Shown here in pieces: positions 1 through 5,660 of a stretch of DNA of 17,748 nt. The translations under genes and the position numbers were made by a program. Origin of the DNA: Phenylobacterium sp. CCH9-H3 (GTDB lineage Bacteria > Pseudomonadota > Alphaproteobacteria > Caulobacterales > Caulobacteraceae). Location: the NCBI RefSeq assembly GCF_001557235.1, contig NZ_LSJI01000097.1:1-17748 (forward strand), read 5' to 3'. Every line of letters begins with the position of its first letter. Position 1 is the stretch's first letter. The notes under the pieces are model-generated. The model was given only the letters and a program-made list of their open reading frames with translations, did not search any database and was not told the origin of the DNA.

Positions 1-30
1 GGAATAGGCGCCCGCCATCGCGTGGAATGA
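1..30 (+). CDS. 3' end of an upstream gene (tentative, partial)
   Basis: The frame starting at base 1 is open to a TGA at 28-30 and encodes the tail GIGARHRVE. The stop overlaps the ATG of the next small gene (27-29) in an ATGA arrangement typical of translational coupling in operons. Nothing can be said about the product. Ten codons could be open by chance, so this is weak. Confidence 0.3.
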   Translation, partial: GIGARHRVE

Positions 31-215
31 GCGCCCACGATCACTGGAATGCGCATCCGGCGAAAGGGGCGGCCGACCCGATCGCCGAAGAGCTGGCCGC
101 CGACCCCCGCGCCATCGCGCTCCTGCAGGCCTGGCGCAGCCTTCCCGCGTCGAAGCGGAACTTCTTCGCCGACCTCATCCGCTCCGCCGCCCAGGAGCCT
201 GGCGATGCCGAATGA
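27..215 (+). CDS. hypothetical small protein, 62 aa
   Basis: A soluble 62-aa protein with no recognised family. It begins MSAHDHWNAHPAKG and has an Ala/Leu-rich, probably helical middle (EELAADPRAIALLQAWRSLP) and an acidic end. There is no signal peptide, membrane segment or cysteine. Most third positions are G or C, as in the better supported genes nearby. The ATG overlaps the stop of a possible upstream frame as ATGA, which is the main reason for choosing this start. It may be the last gene of an operon that begins left of the window. Its function is unknown. Confidence 0.5.
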   Translation: MSAHDHWNAHPAKGAADPIAEELAADPRAIALLQAWRSLPASKRNFFADLIRSAAQEPGDAE

Positions 216-372
216 CCGAACCCTGGCGCCTCTCTTCCTAGCGCGTGGTTCGCGCTTCATCGAGGCGGGGCGCTGGGCGCGCGCCCGCGGCTCTCCGACG
301 AGCTGGTGGTGTCGCAGGTGTGCGGGGGCAGCGGGCCAGGGTCGACTCCAGACTGCGTCAGCGATAGAGTAG
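205..372 (+). CDS. doubtful 55-aa ORF overlapping the end of the 62-aa gene
   Basis: An ATG at 205 has AGGAG at 193-197, seven bases upstream, and opens a frame to a TAG at 370-372. The product (MPNDRTLAPLFLARG...) is rich in Arg, Trp and Ala and matches no family I know. Codon use is poorer than in real neighbours. A protein-like stretch (LSDELVVSQVCGG) sits in another frame from about 291, so this could be a decayed gene. It ends inside the putative toxin-antitoxin promoter, which argues against it. Confidence 0.2.
   Translation: MPNDRTLAPLFLARGSRFIEAGRWARARGSPTSWWCRRCAGAAGQGRLQTASAIE
342..370 (+). promoter_or_regulatory. putative promoter of the toxin-antitoxin operon
   Basis: TCGACT (342-347) and TAGAGT (365-370) are separated by 17 bp, a normal sigma-70-type spacing. 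Transcription would start at about 377, inside the dyad at 371-393. A GANTC site (GACTC, 344-348) overlaps the -35. The element matches are only moderate. Confidence 0.4.
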
Positions 373-393
373 CGTGAGGTATTACCTGTCGCT
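371..393 (+). promoter_or_regulatory. dyad operator of the toxin-antitoxin operon
   Basis: This is a 23-bp odd palindrome centred on T382. The 11-base arms are AGCGTGAGGTA and TACCTGTCGCT, and nine of eleven positions are complementary. It lies between the putative -10 and the ribosome-binding site GGAGG (396-400). That is the usual place for binding by a ribbon-helix-helix antitoxin or antitoxin-toxin complex, giving conditional autoregulation. The dyad is seen directly; the bound protein is inferred. Confidence 0.55.
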
Positions 394-405
394 ACGGAGG
401 CCAGC

Positions 406-684
406 ATGCCGACGGCCACGTCAATCAAGCTCGACGATGAACTCAAGGGCCGCGTCCAGCACCTGGCCGCCGCGCGCCGCCGCACCTCACATTGGATCAT
501 GCGAGAGGCGATCGCCCAGTATGTCGAGCGCGAAGAGAAGCGCGAATCCTTCAAGCAAGACGCCCTTCGTGCCTGGGAGGACTATCAACGGACCGGCGCG
601 CATCTGACGCTCGAGGAAGCTGACGCCTGGCTGGCGCAGTTGGAAGCGGGAGAAGATGCGGAAATTCCGAAGTGCCACGTCTGA
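406..684 (+). CDS. ribbon-helix-helix antitoxin (CopG/RelB-like), 92 aa
   Basis: Antitoxin of a type II pair. Residues 4-44 have the RHH pattern: a short strand (TSIKLDDELKGRVQ), then helices with RRRTSHWIMREAIAQYV. The rest is a charged C-terminal tail (RESFKQDALRAWEDYQ..., then LTLEEADAWLAQLEAGEDAEI) of the kind that wraps the partner toxin. GGAGG stands five bases before the ATG, and a dyad operator lies just upstream. The last 13 bases overlap the toxin gene, the normal order for these operons. Expected roles are to neutralise the toxin and repress the operon by binding the dyad, giving plasmid stability through post-segregational killing. The fold assignment rests on pattern only. Confidence 0.85.
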   Translation: MPTATSIKLDDELKGRVQHLAAARRRTSHWIMREAIAQYVEREEKRESFKQDALRAWEDYQRTGAHLTLEEADAWLAQLEAGEDAEIPKCHV

Positions 685-962
685 TCTGGACGCCGGATGC
701 ACTGGCCGACGTTCAGCGACTTTACCGGTTTCTGGCGCCGAAGGACGCCGACGCCGCGCAACGAGCGGTGAAGGCGATCCGGTCGGGGGTCAAGATCCTA
801 GCGCACCGGCCGCGCATCGGCCGCCCTGTGGCGGACATGGACGCCGAGTATCGGGAATGGCTGATCGACTTCGGCAACAGTGGCTATGTGGTCCTCTATC
901 GCGTTGAAGACGAGACAGTCGTGATGCTGGCCGTACGCCATCAGAAGGAGGCCGGGTATTGA
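672..962 (+). CDS. RelE/ParE-superfamily toxin, 96 aa
   Basis: This 96-aa basic protein has the RelE/ParE layout: N-terminal LIWTPDALADVQRLYRFL, a helical hairpin (DADAAQRAVKAIRSGV), the central HRPRIGRPV, and a C-terminal sheet (YREWLIDFGNSGYVVLYRV, then TVVMLAVRHQKEAGY). The conserved R..Y..Y..V and RH..E positions of the superfamily are visible. The start is GTG, overlapping the antitoxin by 13 bases. Members either cleave ribosome-bound mRNA (RelE) or poison gyrase (ParE). Sequence alone does not decide which, although the HRPRIGRP segment and length lean slightly to ParE. On this plasmid the pair probably serves in maintenance. Confidence 0.88.
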   Translation: MPRLIWTPDALADVQRLYRFLAPKDADAAQRAVKAIRSGVKILAHRPRIGRPVADMDAEYREWLIDFGNSGYVVLYRVEDETVVMLAVRHQKEAGY

Positions 963-965
963 ACT

Positions 966-1175
966 ATGTCGGAGCCGTCAGCGCCCAACGGAGCCAGCCA
1001 GGTCAGCGACCGGCCCGTCGGGAGCGCAATGCACGCGCCCAGAGCGTCTTCGCAGCGCGAACCGCCTCCGCCCCCCAAGGCACAGTTCATACAGGTCGGC
1101 GTGAAATTCCCCGGTGTTCCAGTGGCCAACACCGTAAGTGAGGAACGGGCCGCCTCGGGCGGCAAAGGCTGCTGA
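966..1175 (+). CDS. hypothetical Pro-rich small ORF, 69 aa
   Basis: A 69-aa frame starts four bases after the toxin stop and ends one base before the stop of the convergent gene at 1177. AAGGAGG occurs about 14 bases before the ATG, rather far for a ribosome-binding site. The protein has a low-complexity proline run near its middle and a more ordinary end (QFIQVGVKFPGVPVANTVSEE). Third-position GC is moderately high. It could be a third gene of the toxin-antitoxin operon or chance open frame; no family is recognised. A 6-bp stem GCCGCC/GGCGGC (1149-1163) lies inside its 3' end. Confidence 0.35.
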   Translation: MSEPSAPNGASQVSDRPVGSAMHAPRASSQREPPPPPKAQFIQVGVKFPGVPVANTVSEERAASGGKGC

Positions 1176-1176
1176 G

Positions 1177-1764
1177 TCAGCTGTCCAGCCTGTACGTGGC
1201 TTTCGCCAGCTCCGACCGGCCCGACAGCTCCGAAATGGCGTTCTTGACCATGTCGTGCAGGTCGCTCCTGTCCAGGCCGCCAGCAAGGCCCGCGAGCGCC
1301 GCAAACCGCATAGCGCCGACGACGACGGCTTCGACGGCCGCCGCCCTCGGGAGCTCCGCTCCCCCGGTCATCTCGCCCGAGAGTCGCACAAATCCTTCGT
1401 AGGCCCGGTCGACGACCTCCTCGAACACCGCCGCGTCGTCGAGGGCGGCGCTGGGCCGAGGCGGCGGCGCTGGGGCGGCGGCGACGGCCGCCTGCACCTC
1501 GGACACCGCGCTCCGCACCATGTCCGGGATTTCCCCCGCCCGGGCATCAAGCTCGTCTAGCGGAATAAACCGCCGTCCCCTTCCATCCTGAGCCTCGAGC
1601 TCCGCGTTCGTTCGCGCGCCGATGGTCGCGCAGACCAGGAGACCGGGATCGCCGTCAGGGTCGGTGATGAACCGGACCCGCAGCTTTCGTGAAGACGCGC
1701 TGCGCAGCTCCCGGGCAACGGCGAGCGCTGCGCTCAAGTGCACGCCGACCGAGCCGCCCTGCAT
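1177..1764 (-). CDS. hypothetical protein, 195 aa
   Basis: Not recognised. The N-terminal ~65 residues look like a compact alpha/beta unit (VHLSAALAVARELRS, KLRVRFITDPDGDPGLLVCATIG). A Pro/Ala linker follows (AAAPAPPPRPSAA, about 95-107), then an alpha-helical C-terminal domain (DAAVFEEVVDRAYEGFVRLS; LHDMVKNAISELSG). There is no membrane segment or signal peptide. The start at 1764 is chosen because GGAGG lies five bases upstream. A longer frame back to 1881 would overlap the next gene and lacks a site. It is the last of four minus-strand genes after mobC and the relaxase, so it may belong to the mobilisation operon. A GANTC site (1766-1770) touches the ribosome-binding site. Confidence 0.75.
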   Translation of the reverse strand: MQGGSVGVHLSAALAVARELRSASSRKLRVRFITDPDGDPGLLVCATIGARTNAELEAQDGRGRRFIPLDELDARAGEIPDMVRSAVSEVQAAVAAAPAPPPRPSAALDDAAVFEEVVDRAYEGFVRLSGEMTGGAELPRAAAVEAVVVGAMRFAALAGLAGGLDRSDLHDMVKNAISELSGRSELAKATYRLDS

Positions 1765-1793
1765 GGAATCCTCCCACGACCGCAGAGCTATGC

Positions 1794-2030
1794 CTAACGC
1801 GATTCCGCGGTTAGCGCCGCCGCCGCTCGCCCGCCTTGCCGCTTGAGGCGCGCTGCCTCTGCAGCGTATCCGGCCCGCCACGCCTCCGCCTTGCGTGGGT
1901 AGTGCGCCTCCGGGTTGAGCGTGTAGCCCAGTAGGCGCTCATCCTGCGCCGCCCGTTCCTTGCCATAACGACGCACGCGCACGAAATAGGCCTCGCATGC
2001 CGTCGCGATCGCGCTCGCCTCTTCCTGCAC
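1794..2030 (-). CDS. hypothetical small protein, 78 aa
   Basis: A 78-aa, mostly helical, basic protein of unknown function: MQEEASAIATACEAYFVRV, then YTLNPEAHYPRKAEAWRAGYAAEAARL. It begins with GTG, preceded by GGGAAGG. The gene sits between the relaxase and the 195-aa gene on the same strand, and its upstream DNA carries the 16-bp palindrome at 2049-2064. A competing frame (1811-2062) has an Arg-rich product with poorer codon use. The composition looks like a real small DNA- or protein-binding plasmid gene, but no motif identifies it. Confidence 0.6.
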   Translation of the reverse strand: MQEEASAIATACEAYFVRVRRYGKERAAQDERLLGYTLNPEAHYPRKAEAWRAGYAAEAARLKRQGGRAAAALTAESR

Positions 2031-2048
2031 AGCCGCCTTCCCTTATCG

Positions 2049-2064
2049 GTTTGTACGTCCAAAC
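2049..2064 (+). repeat. palindrome family I, copy A (GTTTGTACGTCCAAAC)
   Basis: A 16-bp near-perfect palindrome (14 of 16 positions symmetric) between the relaxase stop and the start of the 78-aa gene. Closely related copies occur inside parB (4869-4884) and upstream of the rhh-parA-parB operon (6860-6875). Shared sequence in unrelated contexts, including coding DNA, points to a protein-binding site, most simply the centromere or operator of partition system I. Confidence 0.6.
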
Positions 2065-2065
2065 A

Positions 2066-3133
2066 TCACCGGCTCCGCCCCTTTCCCTTGTCGGGCCCGC
2101 GCCGTTCGGGCGCCGCTTCAGGTCTCTTCCGGGCCGATCGCCGCTCGATGACCATCTGACGCGCCAGCGCCACCTTGCGGCTCACCGGCGGCGGCATGGA
2201 TTTGACGAACGCCTGGACGTCCTTCGCCAGCGCTTGGTCCCGCGGATCGGGCGACGCAGCGAGCATTTTGGCGGCCGCGTGGTACGTCGCCCGCACCTCA
2301 GCCTGACGCCGGCGCATCTGCTCGTCCCAGGGCTGCGGCTTCGCCCCGCCCTGGGCTAGCGCCTCGGCCTCTCGCCGCGCTTCGCGCAGCACCCGCGGTT
2401 CGTTCTGGCCGGTCCGCTCGAACCGTTCCCGCGCCTTGCGGATCGCGGTCCGCTCCGGCTTGTGCGTGACGCCCCGCGCCCGCCGCGGCGTCGCCTCGGC
2501 CTGGATGCCCCGGCCCCGCAGCTCCCGGGCGAACTGCTCGCGCCAGTCCGCCAGGTCCGCCTTGCGCGGATTCAGCCGCTCGCCGTTCACGCCCAGCGCC
2601 CGCACGCTGAGATGGATGTGCGGCTGCTCGCCCTTCGCGTCCTGATGGAAGGCGAACACATACGGGAAAGTGTCGCCGAACTCCGCCCGGGCGAAAGCCC
2701 GCACCGCGTCCTTCATCCGGTCCGGGTCAGTCCCGACCGGCATGCTGAGCACGATCGACACCGACATGTTGCTGTTCGCCCGCCGACGGCTGTCCCCCTC
2801 CCCCACCTCGGACCAGTCGTCCGCCAGCTCGCGCACCGCGCCGCGGCCATGGATCAGCGCCCCGTCGGACTGCTCCAGATCGAGCTCGCCCTTGCGCGAG
2901 ATGTATTCCAGATGCGCGGCTAGGTGCTCACCATCCTTCGTCCGCCCGGTGATCTTCACCATCACCTCGGGAGCTTTCTGGACCACGCGCGCCAAGCGCG
3001 CCTTGGCCTCCCCGCCCCCGCCGCCGCGCCTAGAGGGCCCGGCGATCACCGGGTCCTTGGGGACGATCTTCCGCCCGCCAGCCGGCGGCCGCCAAAGATT
3101 GTCGAACCCGCGGACGGAGCGGAAGTCGCTCAC
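2066..3133 (-). CDS. MOBP/VirD2-type relaxase, 355 aa
   Basis: The relaxase nicks the plasmid at oriT and stays covalently bound to the 5' end of the transferred strand. Motif I is HLEYISRKGELD, with Tyr77 the likely nucleophile. Motif III is FHQDAKGEQPHIHLSVRA (H163, D165, H172, H174), the HxD...PHxH metal-binding signature of VirD2/MOBP enzymes. After about residue 200 comes an Arg/Lys-rich helical tail with no recognisable helicase or primase domain, so this is a short mobilisation-type relaxase. The GTG start at 3133 overlaps the mobC stop as GTGA and has GGGAGG upstream. The frame stays open to 3406, but that extension shadows mobC. No type IV secretion genes are in the window, so transfer would need a helper or genes elsewhere. 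Confidence 0.92.
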   Translation of the reverse strand: MSDFRSVRGFDNLWRPPAGGRKIVPKDPVIAGPSRRGGGGGEAKARLARVVQKAPEVMVKITGRTKDGEHLAAHLEYISRKGELDLEQSDGALIHGRGAVRELADDWSEVGEGDSRRRANSNMSVSIVLSMPVGTDPDRMKDAVRAFARAEFGDTFPYVFAFHQDAKGEQPHIHLSVRALGVNGERLNPRKADLADWREQFARELRGRGIQAEATPRRARGVTHKPERTAIRKARERFERTGQNEPRVLREARREAEALAQGGAKPQPWDEQMRRRQAEVRATYHAAAKMLAASPDPRDQALAKDVQAFVKSMPPPVSRKVALARQMVIERRSARKRPEAAPERRGPDKGKGRSR

Positions 3134-3642
3134 GCCTCGTCCTCCCAATAGTCGAGATTGCCCCGGAAGGCGCCCTTCAGCCCCCGCACGTGGGCGCGGA
3201 TCTCTTCGCGGAACGCCTCGAGCTGGGCGATCTCGGCGGAAAGCACGGTCCCCGGCATCACGGCGGTGTTCAGGGCGCGCGTGATCTGATTGAGGTTCAC
3301 CCCGATCCGCCGCAGCTCCTCCTGTACGGCGTAGAACGCCAGCTCCTCGCGCCGCCCGAACTTCGGCCGCCCGTGCAGACGTCGCCGCAGGACCGCCAGA
3401 GCCCACTCGGTCCGCATGAGCCCGTCGGCGTCGGCCGCCTTGTCGAGCGCCGCCTGGTCCTCGTCCTTCAGCCGGATCGTGAGCTTCGTCGACGGGCCTC
3501 GCGCCGCCGTCGGCGGCCTGGGCGCTTCCTGCCCGACGGCCTCAGCCACCAGCTCGCGGAGCCGCTTCGAACGGCCGCCGGAGGCGATCGCGTCGAATTT
3601 CGCGGCCAGCGCATCGGGAAGCTGGAAGGCGAACATGGCCAT
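3130..3642 (-). CDS. mobC: MobC-like relaxosome accessory protein, 170 aa, with two RHH-like segments
   Basis: The C-terminal half carries the MobC signature (EELRRIGVNLNQITRALN, residues 108-125), typical of proteins that bind oriT and help the relaxase melt the nic region. Two earlier segments each look like a ribbon-helix-helix unit: residues 2-36 (FAFQLPDALAAKFDAIA, SKRLRELVAEAV) and residues 52-90 (TKLTIRLKDEDQAALDKAA, TEWALAVLRRRL). That would make it an RHH-RHH-MobC arrangement. The stop overlaps the relaxase start by four bases. No Shine-Dalgarno sequence precedes the ATG at 3642. A TATAAA on the minus strand ends about 13 bases before it, so a very short or leaderless transcript is possible. 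The oriT candidate lies just upstream. Confidence 0.88.
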   Translation of the reverse strand: MAMFAFQLPDALAAKFDAIASGGRSKRLRELVAEAVGQEAPRPPTAARGPSTKLTIRLKDEDQAALDKAADADGLMRTEWALAVLRRRLHGRPKFGRREELAFYAVQEELRRIGVNLNQITRALNTAVMPGTVLSAEIAQLEAFREEIRAHVRGLKGAFRGNLDYWEDEA

Positions 3643-3671
3643 GAGCGCAGCGTAGTTTATAAAAATGCCGG

Positions 3672-3754
3672 CGCAAAGCCTATCCTGCCCTCACACGCCT
3701 ACAGACTCTCCCCACGCAAACACACTATCGCACGAGTCGCGCCGGGGAGTCTGG
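3672..3754 (+). other. oriT: candidate origin of transfer (oriT) with RP4-like nic site
   Basis: CCTATCCTGCCC at 3679-3690 matches the nic core known for RP4/MOBP plasmids (YATCCTG|Y). Cutting would fall between G3687 and C3688 on the plus strand. Downstream is an imperfect inverted repeat, CAGACTCTCCCC (3702-3713) against GGGGAGTCTG (3744-3753), with a 30-bp loop. The site lies directly upstream of mobC and the relaxase, the standard position. With this polarity the plus strand enters the recipient moving rightwards and the mob genes enter last. The sequence match is direct; function is inferred from RP4. Confidence 0.7.
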
Positions 3755-3812
3755 CTTGGCGGGCGCGTCGTTAAGCTTGGATTCTTCGCGCGGGGGCACC
3801 ATAGGTTGAATC
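3704..3812. promoter_or_regulatory. cluster of five GANTC (CcrM-type) sites beside oriT
   Basis: GANTC occurs at 3704, 3734, 3747, 3780 and 3808. Elsewhere in the window such sites are widely spaced. In Caulobacterales GANTC is methylated by CcrM and read by GcrA, and this window also encodes a GcrA homologue. The cluster could tie mobilisation or the mob promoter to methylation state. Confidence 0.5.
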
Positions 3813-4051
3813 ACACTTGCAAATCGTTCTCAATTCCCACTCAGGGAAGCAACCGACACTATGGCGCCGAGACACATCATTCACCGGGATAGGCTAAGGG
3901 GCGTCGCCCCTCGCGCGCGGGGCGTGAAGTCTCCGCTTCGCTTCGACCGGGCCGGGGGGTCTCCCCGACCTTCCTCCCTTCGGTCGTGCAGGCCGGGTGA
4001 TCCCCCTCCCCCCGGCCCGCGCCCCACTTGCTACCCCCAGCCTCGCCGGCG

Positions 4052-4085
4052 GGCAGGGGTGCAGGGCGGGGCCTGCACCCCTGCC
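4052..4085. other. strong hairpin, 14-bp perfect stem
   Basis: GGCAGGGGTGCAGG (4052-4065) pairs perfectly with CCTGCACCCCTGCC (4072-4085) around a six-base loop. There is no T tract on either side, so it is not a standard intrinsic terminator. It stands between oriT and the MerR gene. It could separate the two transcription units or act as single-stranded structure during transfer (a primase or single-strand origin signal). Confidence 0.6.
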
Positions 4086-4097
4086 TTCCACGAAGGA

Positions 4098-4117
4098 CCT
4101 TGCCATTACCGGTAAGG
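4098..4117 (+). promoter_or_regulatory. dyad, probable MerR-family operator
   Basis: CCTTGCC-ATTACC-GGTAAGG is a 7-6-7 dyad with one mismatch and contains the perfect palindrome TTACCGGTAA. It ends 21 bases before the ATG of the MerR-type gene. Family members usually bind such dyads in their own or a divergent promoter. The -35/-10 hexamers are not clear. Confidence 0.5.
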
Positions 4118-4138
4118 GCACAGCCGGAGACGAACGCC

Positions 4139-4492
4139 ATGCAGATTAGCGAGCTCGCCCGCCGCGCCCAGCTCACCACCCGCCAGGTGCGCCACTACGA
4201 ACGCGAAGGCCTGATCGAGGGCCACCGCGCCGAGAACGGCTATCGCGACTATCCGCCGGAAACCGCACCTGTCGCCCGGCGCATCGGTCACCTGGTGGAT
4301 CTCGGCTTCACCACGGGCGAGATCCGCACCTTCATCAACCGCATCTCGGAACCGGCGGCCACAGGCGCAGCGCCCGAGGAGTTGCAGCGCCGGCGTGAGC
4401 GCCTGGCCACGATCGACGCTACGATCGCGACCTTGCGCGCCACTCGGGCTGAACTGATGGAGCTCCTAGTGAGCGACCTCCTGGACAATTAG
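4139..4492 (+). CDS. MerR-family transcriptional regulator, 117 aa
   Basis: The N-terminal winged helix-turn-helix is typical of MerR: MQISELARRAQLTTRQVRHYE, then REGLIEGHR and NGYRDYP. A DUF-like core (IGHLVDLGFTTGEIRTFI) and a coiled-coil dimerisation helix (ELQRRRERLATIDATIATL) follow. There is no cysteine anywhere, so it is not a SoxR-type or thiol-metal sensor. At 117 aa it has little room for an effector domain after the helix. GGAGA precedes the ATG by eight bases, and a dyad lies upstream. It is the only plus-strand gene between oriT and the leading-region module. No target gene is adjacent, so it may control itself and plasmid functions such as transfer or copy control. The ligand is unknown. 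Confidence 0.87.
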   Translation: MQISELARRAQLTTRQVRHYEREGLIEGHRAENGYRDYPPETAPVARRIGHLVDLGFTTGEIRTFINRISEPAATGAAPEELQRRRERLATIDATIATLRATRAELMELLVSDLLDN

Positions 4493-4666
4493 ACGTCGAG
4501 GTAGAGCCGCCGCCCGTCCGGCGAGGAACGCCGCGCCCACGAACATGTAGGCCCGCAGCGCGACCTTCACGAGCGGGCGGCAATGGAGCATGACGAAAAC
4601 GACGACGTACCGGACCGTCGTCACAGCTCCGCGAAGGATCGCGCCTCCAATGCCGCGGGCGTCCAA
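4466..4666 (-). CDS. small hydrophobic protein downstream of parB, up to 66 aa
   Basis: The frame begins with TTG immediately after the parB stop (TAG-TTG). A GTG at 4624 with a nearby GGAG is an alternative start. Two short hydrophobic stretches (TVRYVVVFVMLHC; AYMFVGAAFLAGRAAAL) flank basic residues, suggesting a small membrane-associated protein. Third positions are almost all G or C from the GTG onward, which supports coding. Its end overlaps the end of the convergent MerR gene by 27 bases. It is probably the last cistron of partition operon I. No family is recognised. Confidence 0.45.
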   Translation of the reverse strand: MDARGIGGAILRGAVTTVRYVVVFVMLHCRPLVKVALRAYMFVGAAFLAGRAAALPRRLIVQEVAH

Positions 4667-5650
4667 CTACTCGCTCCGGGACTTCACCAACCGCACGTTC
4701 GCGACCGGCGTGGGCTCTAGGCTGCCCCCGCCCTCGAAAGCGATCAACACCGTCTCCGGATCGGGTCCGGCCTCCAACAGGAGCCGCCCGGTCCGTTTGC
4801 CCACCTTCACGTCAAAGCCCGCCAGCCGGCCGCCTCGCGGCCGTGGCGCGTCGGCGGCCTCGGCGGAAGTTTGTATGTCCAAACTCCCCCGCTCTCTGTG
4901 GCCTTTTCCCGCGTCCGCAGACGCCTCTGATCCCGCCGTAGGCTCCCTGCCGCCCGAAGCGCCCTTCCCGGCCGCGGGCGAGGCCTTGGCGGCCTTCAGC
5001 TCGGCCGACAGCGCGCGGGCCTCGGCGGTCGTGATCTCCGCGCCCTTCGCCGCCACCAGCGCCGCCGTCCGCTTGGCGTCGCGCTTCCAGGCGCCGGAGA
5101 GTTCATAGAGCGTTCGTACGCCGAGCTTCGGCGCGAGGTCCTGCAAGGGCTGCGGCATGTCCTTCACCGCCGCATACATGGAAACCTGGTCCTTCGGCCG
5201 CCCCAGCTTCTCCGCGATCTGGACTTGGCTGAGGCCCAGGTCGAGGAGCCGTTGCACCGCGCCCGCCATCTCCGCCGTGTTCAGGCCTTCGCGCTGATCG
5301 TTCTCGATCACCTGGGCGGCGAGGATATCGGCTTCGCTCGCGTCGCTCGTGGTGATGATCGCCGGGATTTTCTCCAGTCCCGCCAGCAGCGCCGCACGAT
5401 AGCGCCGCGCGCCGTAGCGGATCATGTGGCCCTGCTCGTCCTTGGGGCGCACGGTGATGGGTTGGAGCAGGCTCTTCTCGCGGATCGACGACGCCAGCGC
5501 CTCCAATTCCCGCTTGTCGAAGGTGATTCGCGGATTGTTGGGGTCCTCGTAGATCTCCGTCAGTGGAATGTCCTTCAGGCGCACGCCTGCGGGCTCCCCG
5601 GTATCGTCCACGAGCCCGCCGACGAGCTGTGCGAAGTTAGTCTCGGCCAT
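4667..5650 (-). CDS. parB: ParB/Spo0J-family partition protein I, 327 aa
   Basis: The centromere-binding protein of partition system I. Residues ~22-110 form the ParB N-terminal domain: LKDIPLTEIYEDPNNPR, LASSIREKSLLQPITVRP and the CTP/arginine patch HMIRYGARRYRAALLAG (GERR variant GARR). The central helix-turn-helix is LSQVQIAEKLGRPKDQVSMYAA (~140-161). A low-complexity Ala/Gly/Glu-rich linker (~215-265) leads to a C-terminal dimerisation region. GAGAGG precedes the ATG by six bases, and the gene starts ten bases after parA. The linker codons contain palindrome I copy B, which produces the odd tract LDIQT. A centromere-like site inside its own partition gene is plausible but not shown. Confidence 0.93.
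   Translation of the reverse strand: MAETNFAQLVGGLVDDTGEPAGVRLKDIPLTEIYEDPNNPRITFDKRELEALASSIREKSLLQPITVRPKDEQGHMIRYGARRYRAALLAGLEKIPAIITTSDASEADILAAQVIENDQREGLNTAEMAGAVQRLLDLGLSQVQIAEKLGRPKDQVSMYAAVKDMPQPLQDLAPKLGVRTLYELSGAWKRDAKRTAALVAAKGAEITTAEARALSAELKAAKASPAAGKGASGGREPTAGSEASADAGKGHRERGSLDIQTSAEAADAPRPRGGRLAGFDVKVGKRTGRLLLEAGPDPETVLIAFEGGGSLEPTPVANVRLVKSRSE
4869..4884 (+). repeat. palindrome family I, copy B (GTTTGTATGTCCAAAC), inside parB
   Basis: It differs from copy A by one base. It lies in the region encoding the low-complexity linker of ParB, where protein constraint should be weak, so conservation is more likely at the DNA level. It is a candidate parS for ParB I. Confidence 0.6.
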
Positions 5651-5660
5651 AACGATCCTC

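Larger units (their letters stand above)
3643..4138. other. 496-bp non-coding region holding oriT and structured DNA
   Basis: No convincing gene is present: frames across it are Pro/Arg-rich with poor codon use. It holds, in order, the mob promoter, the nic-like sequence, an inverted repeat, a GANTC cluster, and an AT-richer stretch with TTGCAAATCGTTCTCAATT (3817-3835), which vaguely resembles a Fur box. Beyond these are a small dyad GGGGCG-T-CGCCCC near 3900, a GC-rich stretch, a 14-bp-stem hairpin and the dyad before the MerR gene. Confidence 0.7.

Noticed and set aside
212..340. Possible frameshifted gene: protein-like stretches SRFIEAGRWARAR and LSDELVVSQVCGG in neighbouring frames
   Set aside because: Suggestive of a decayed gene, but too short, with no recognised family to prove the frames once joined.
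3134..3406. N-terminal extension of the relaxase frame
   Set aside because: It overlaps mobC in another frame. The GTG at 3133, with GGGAGG and a GTGA overlap, is the better start.
3861..4115. 84-aa plus-strand frame beginning with ATGGCGCCGAG
   Set aside because: Pro/Arg-rich product, no ribosome-binding site, and it runs through the GC-rich hairpin region upstream of merR.
4657..4669. Fourth palindrome I copy at the end of parB (minus strand GTTGGACGCC)
   Set aside because: Only half of the palindrome is present and the other arm is missing.
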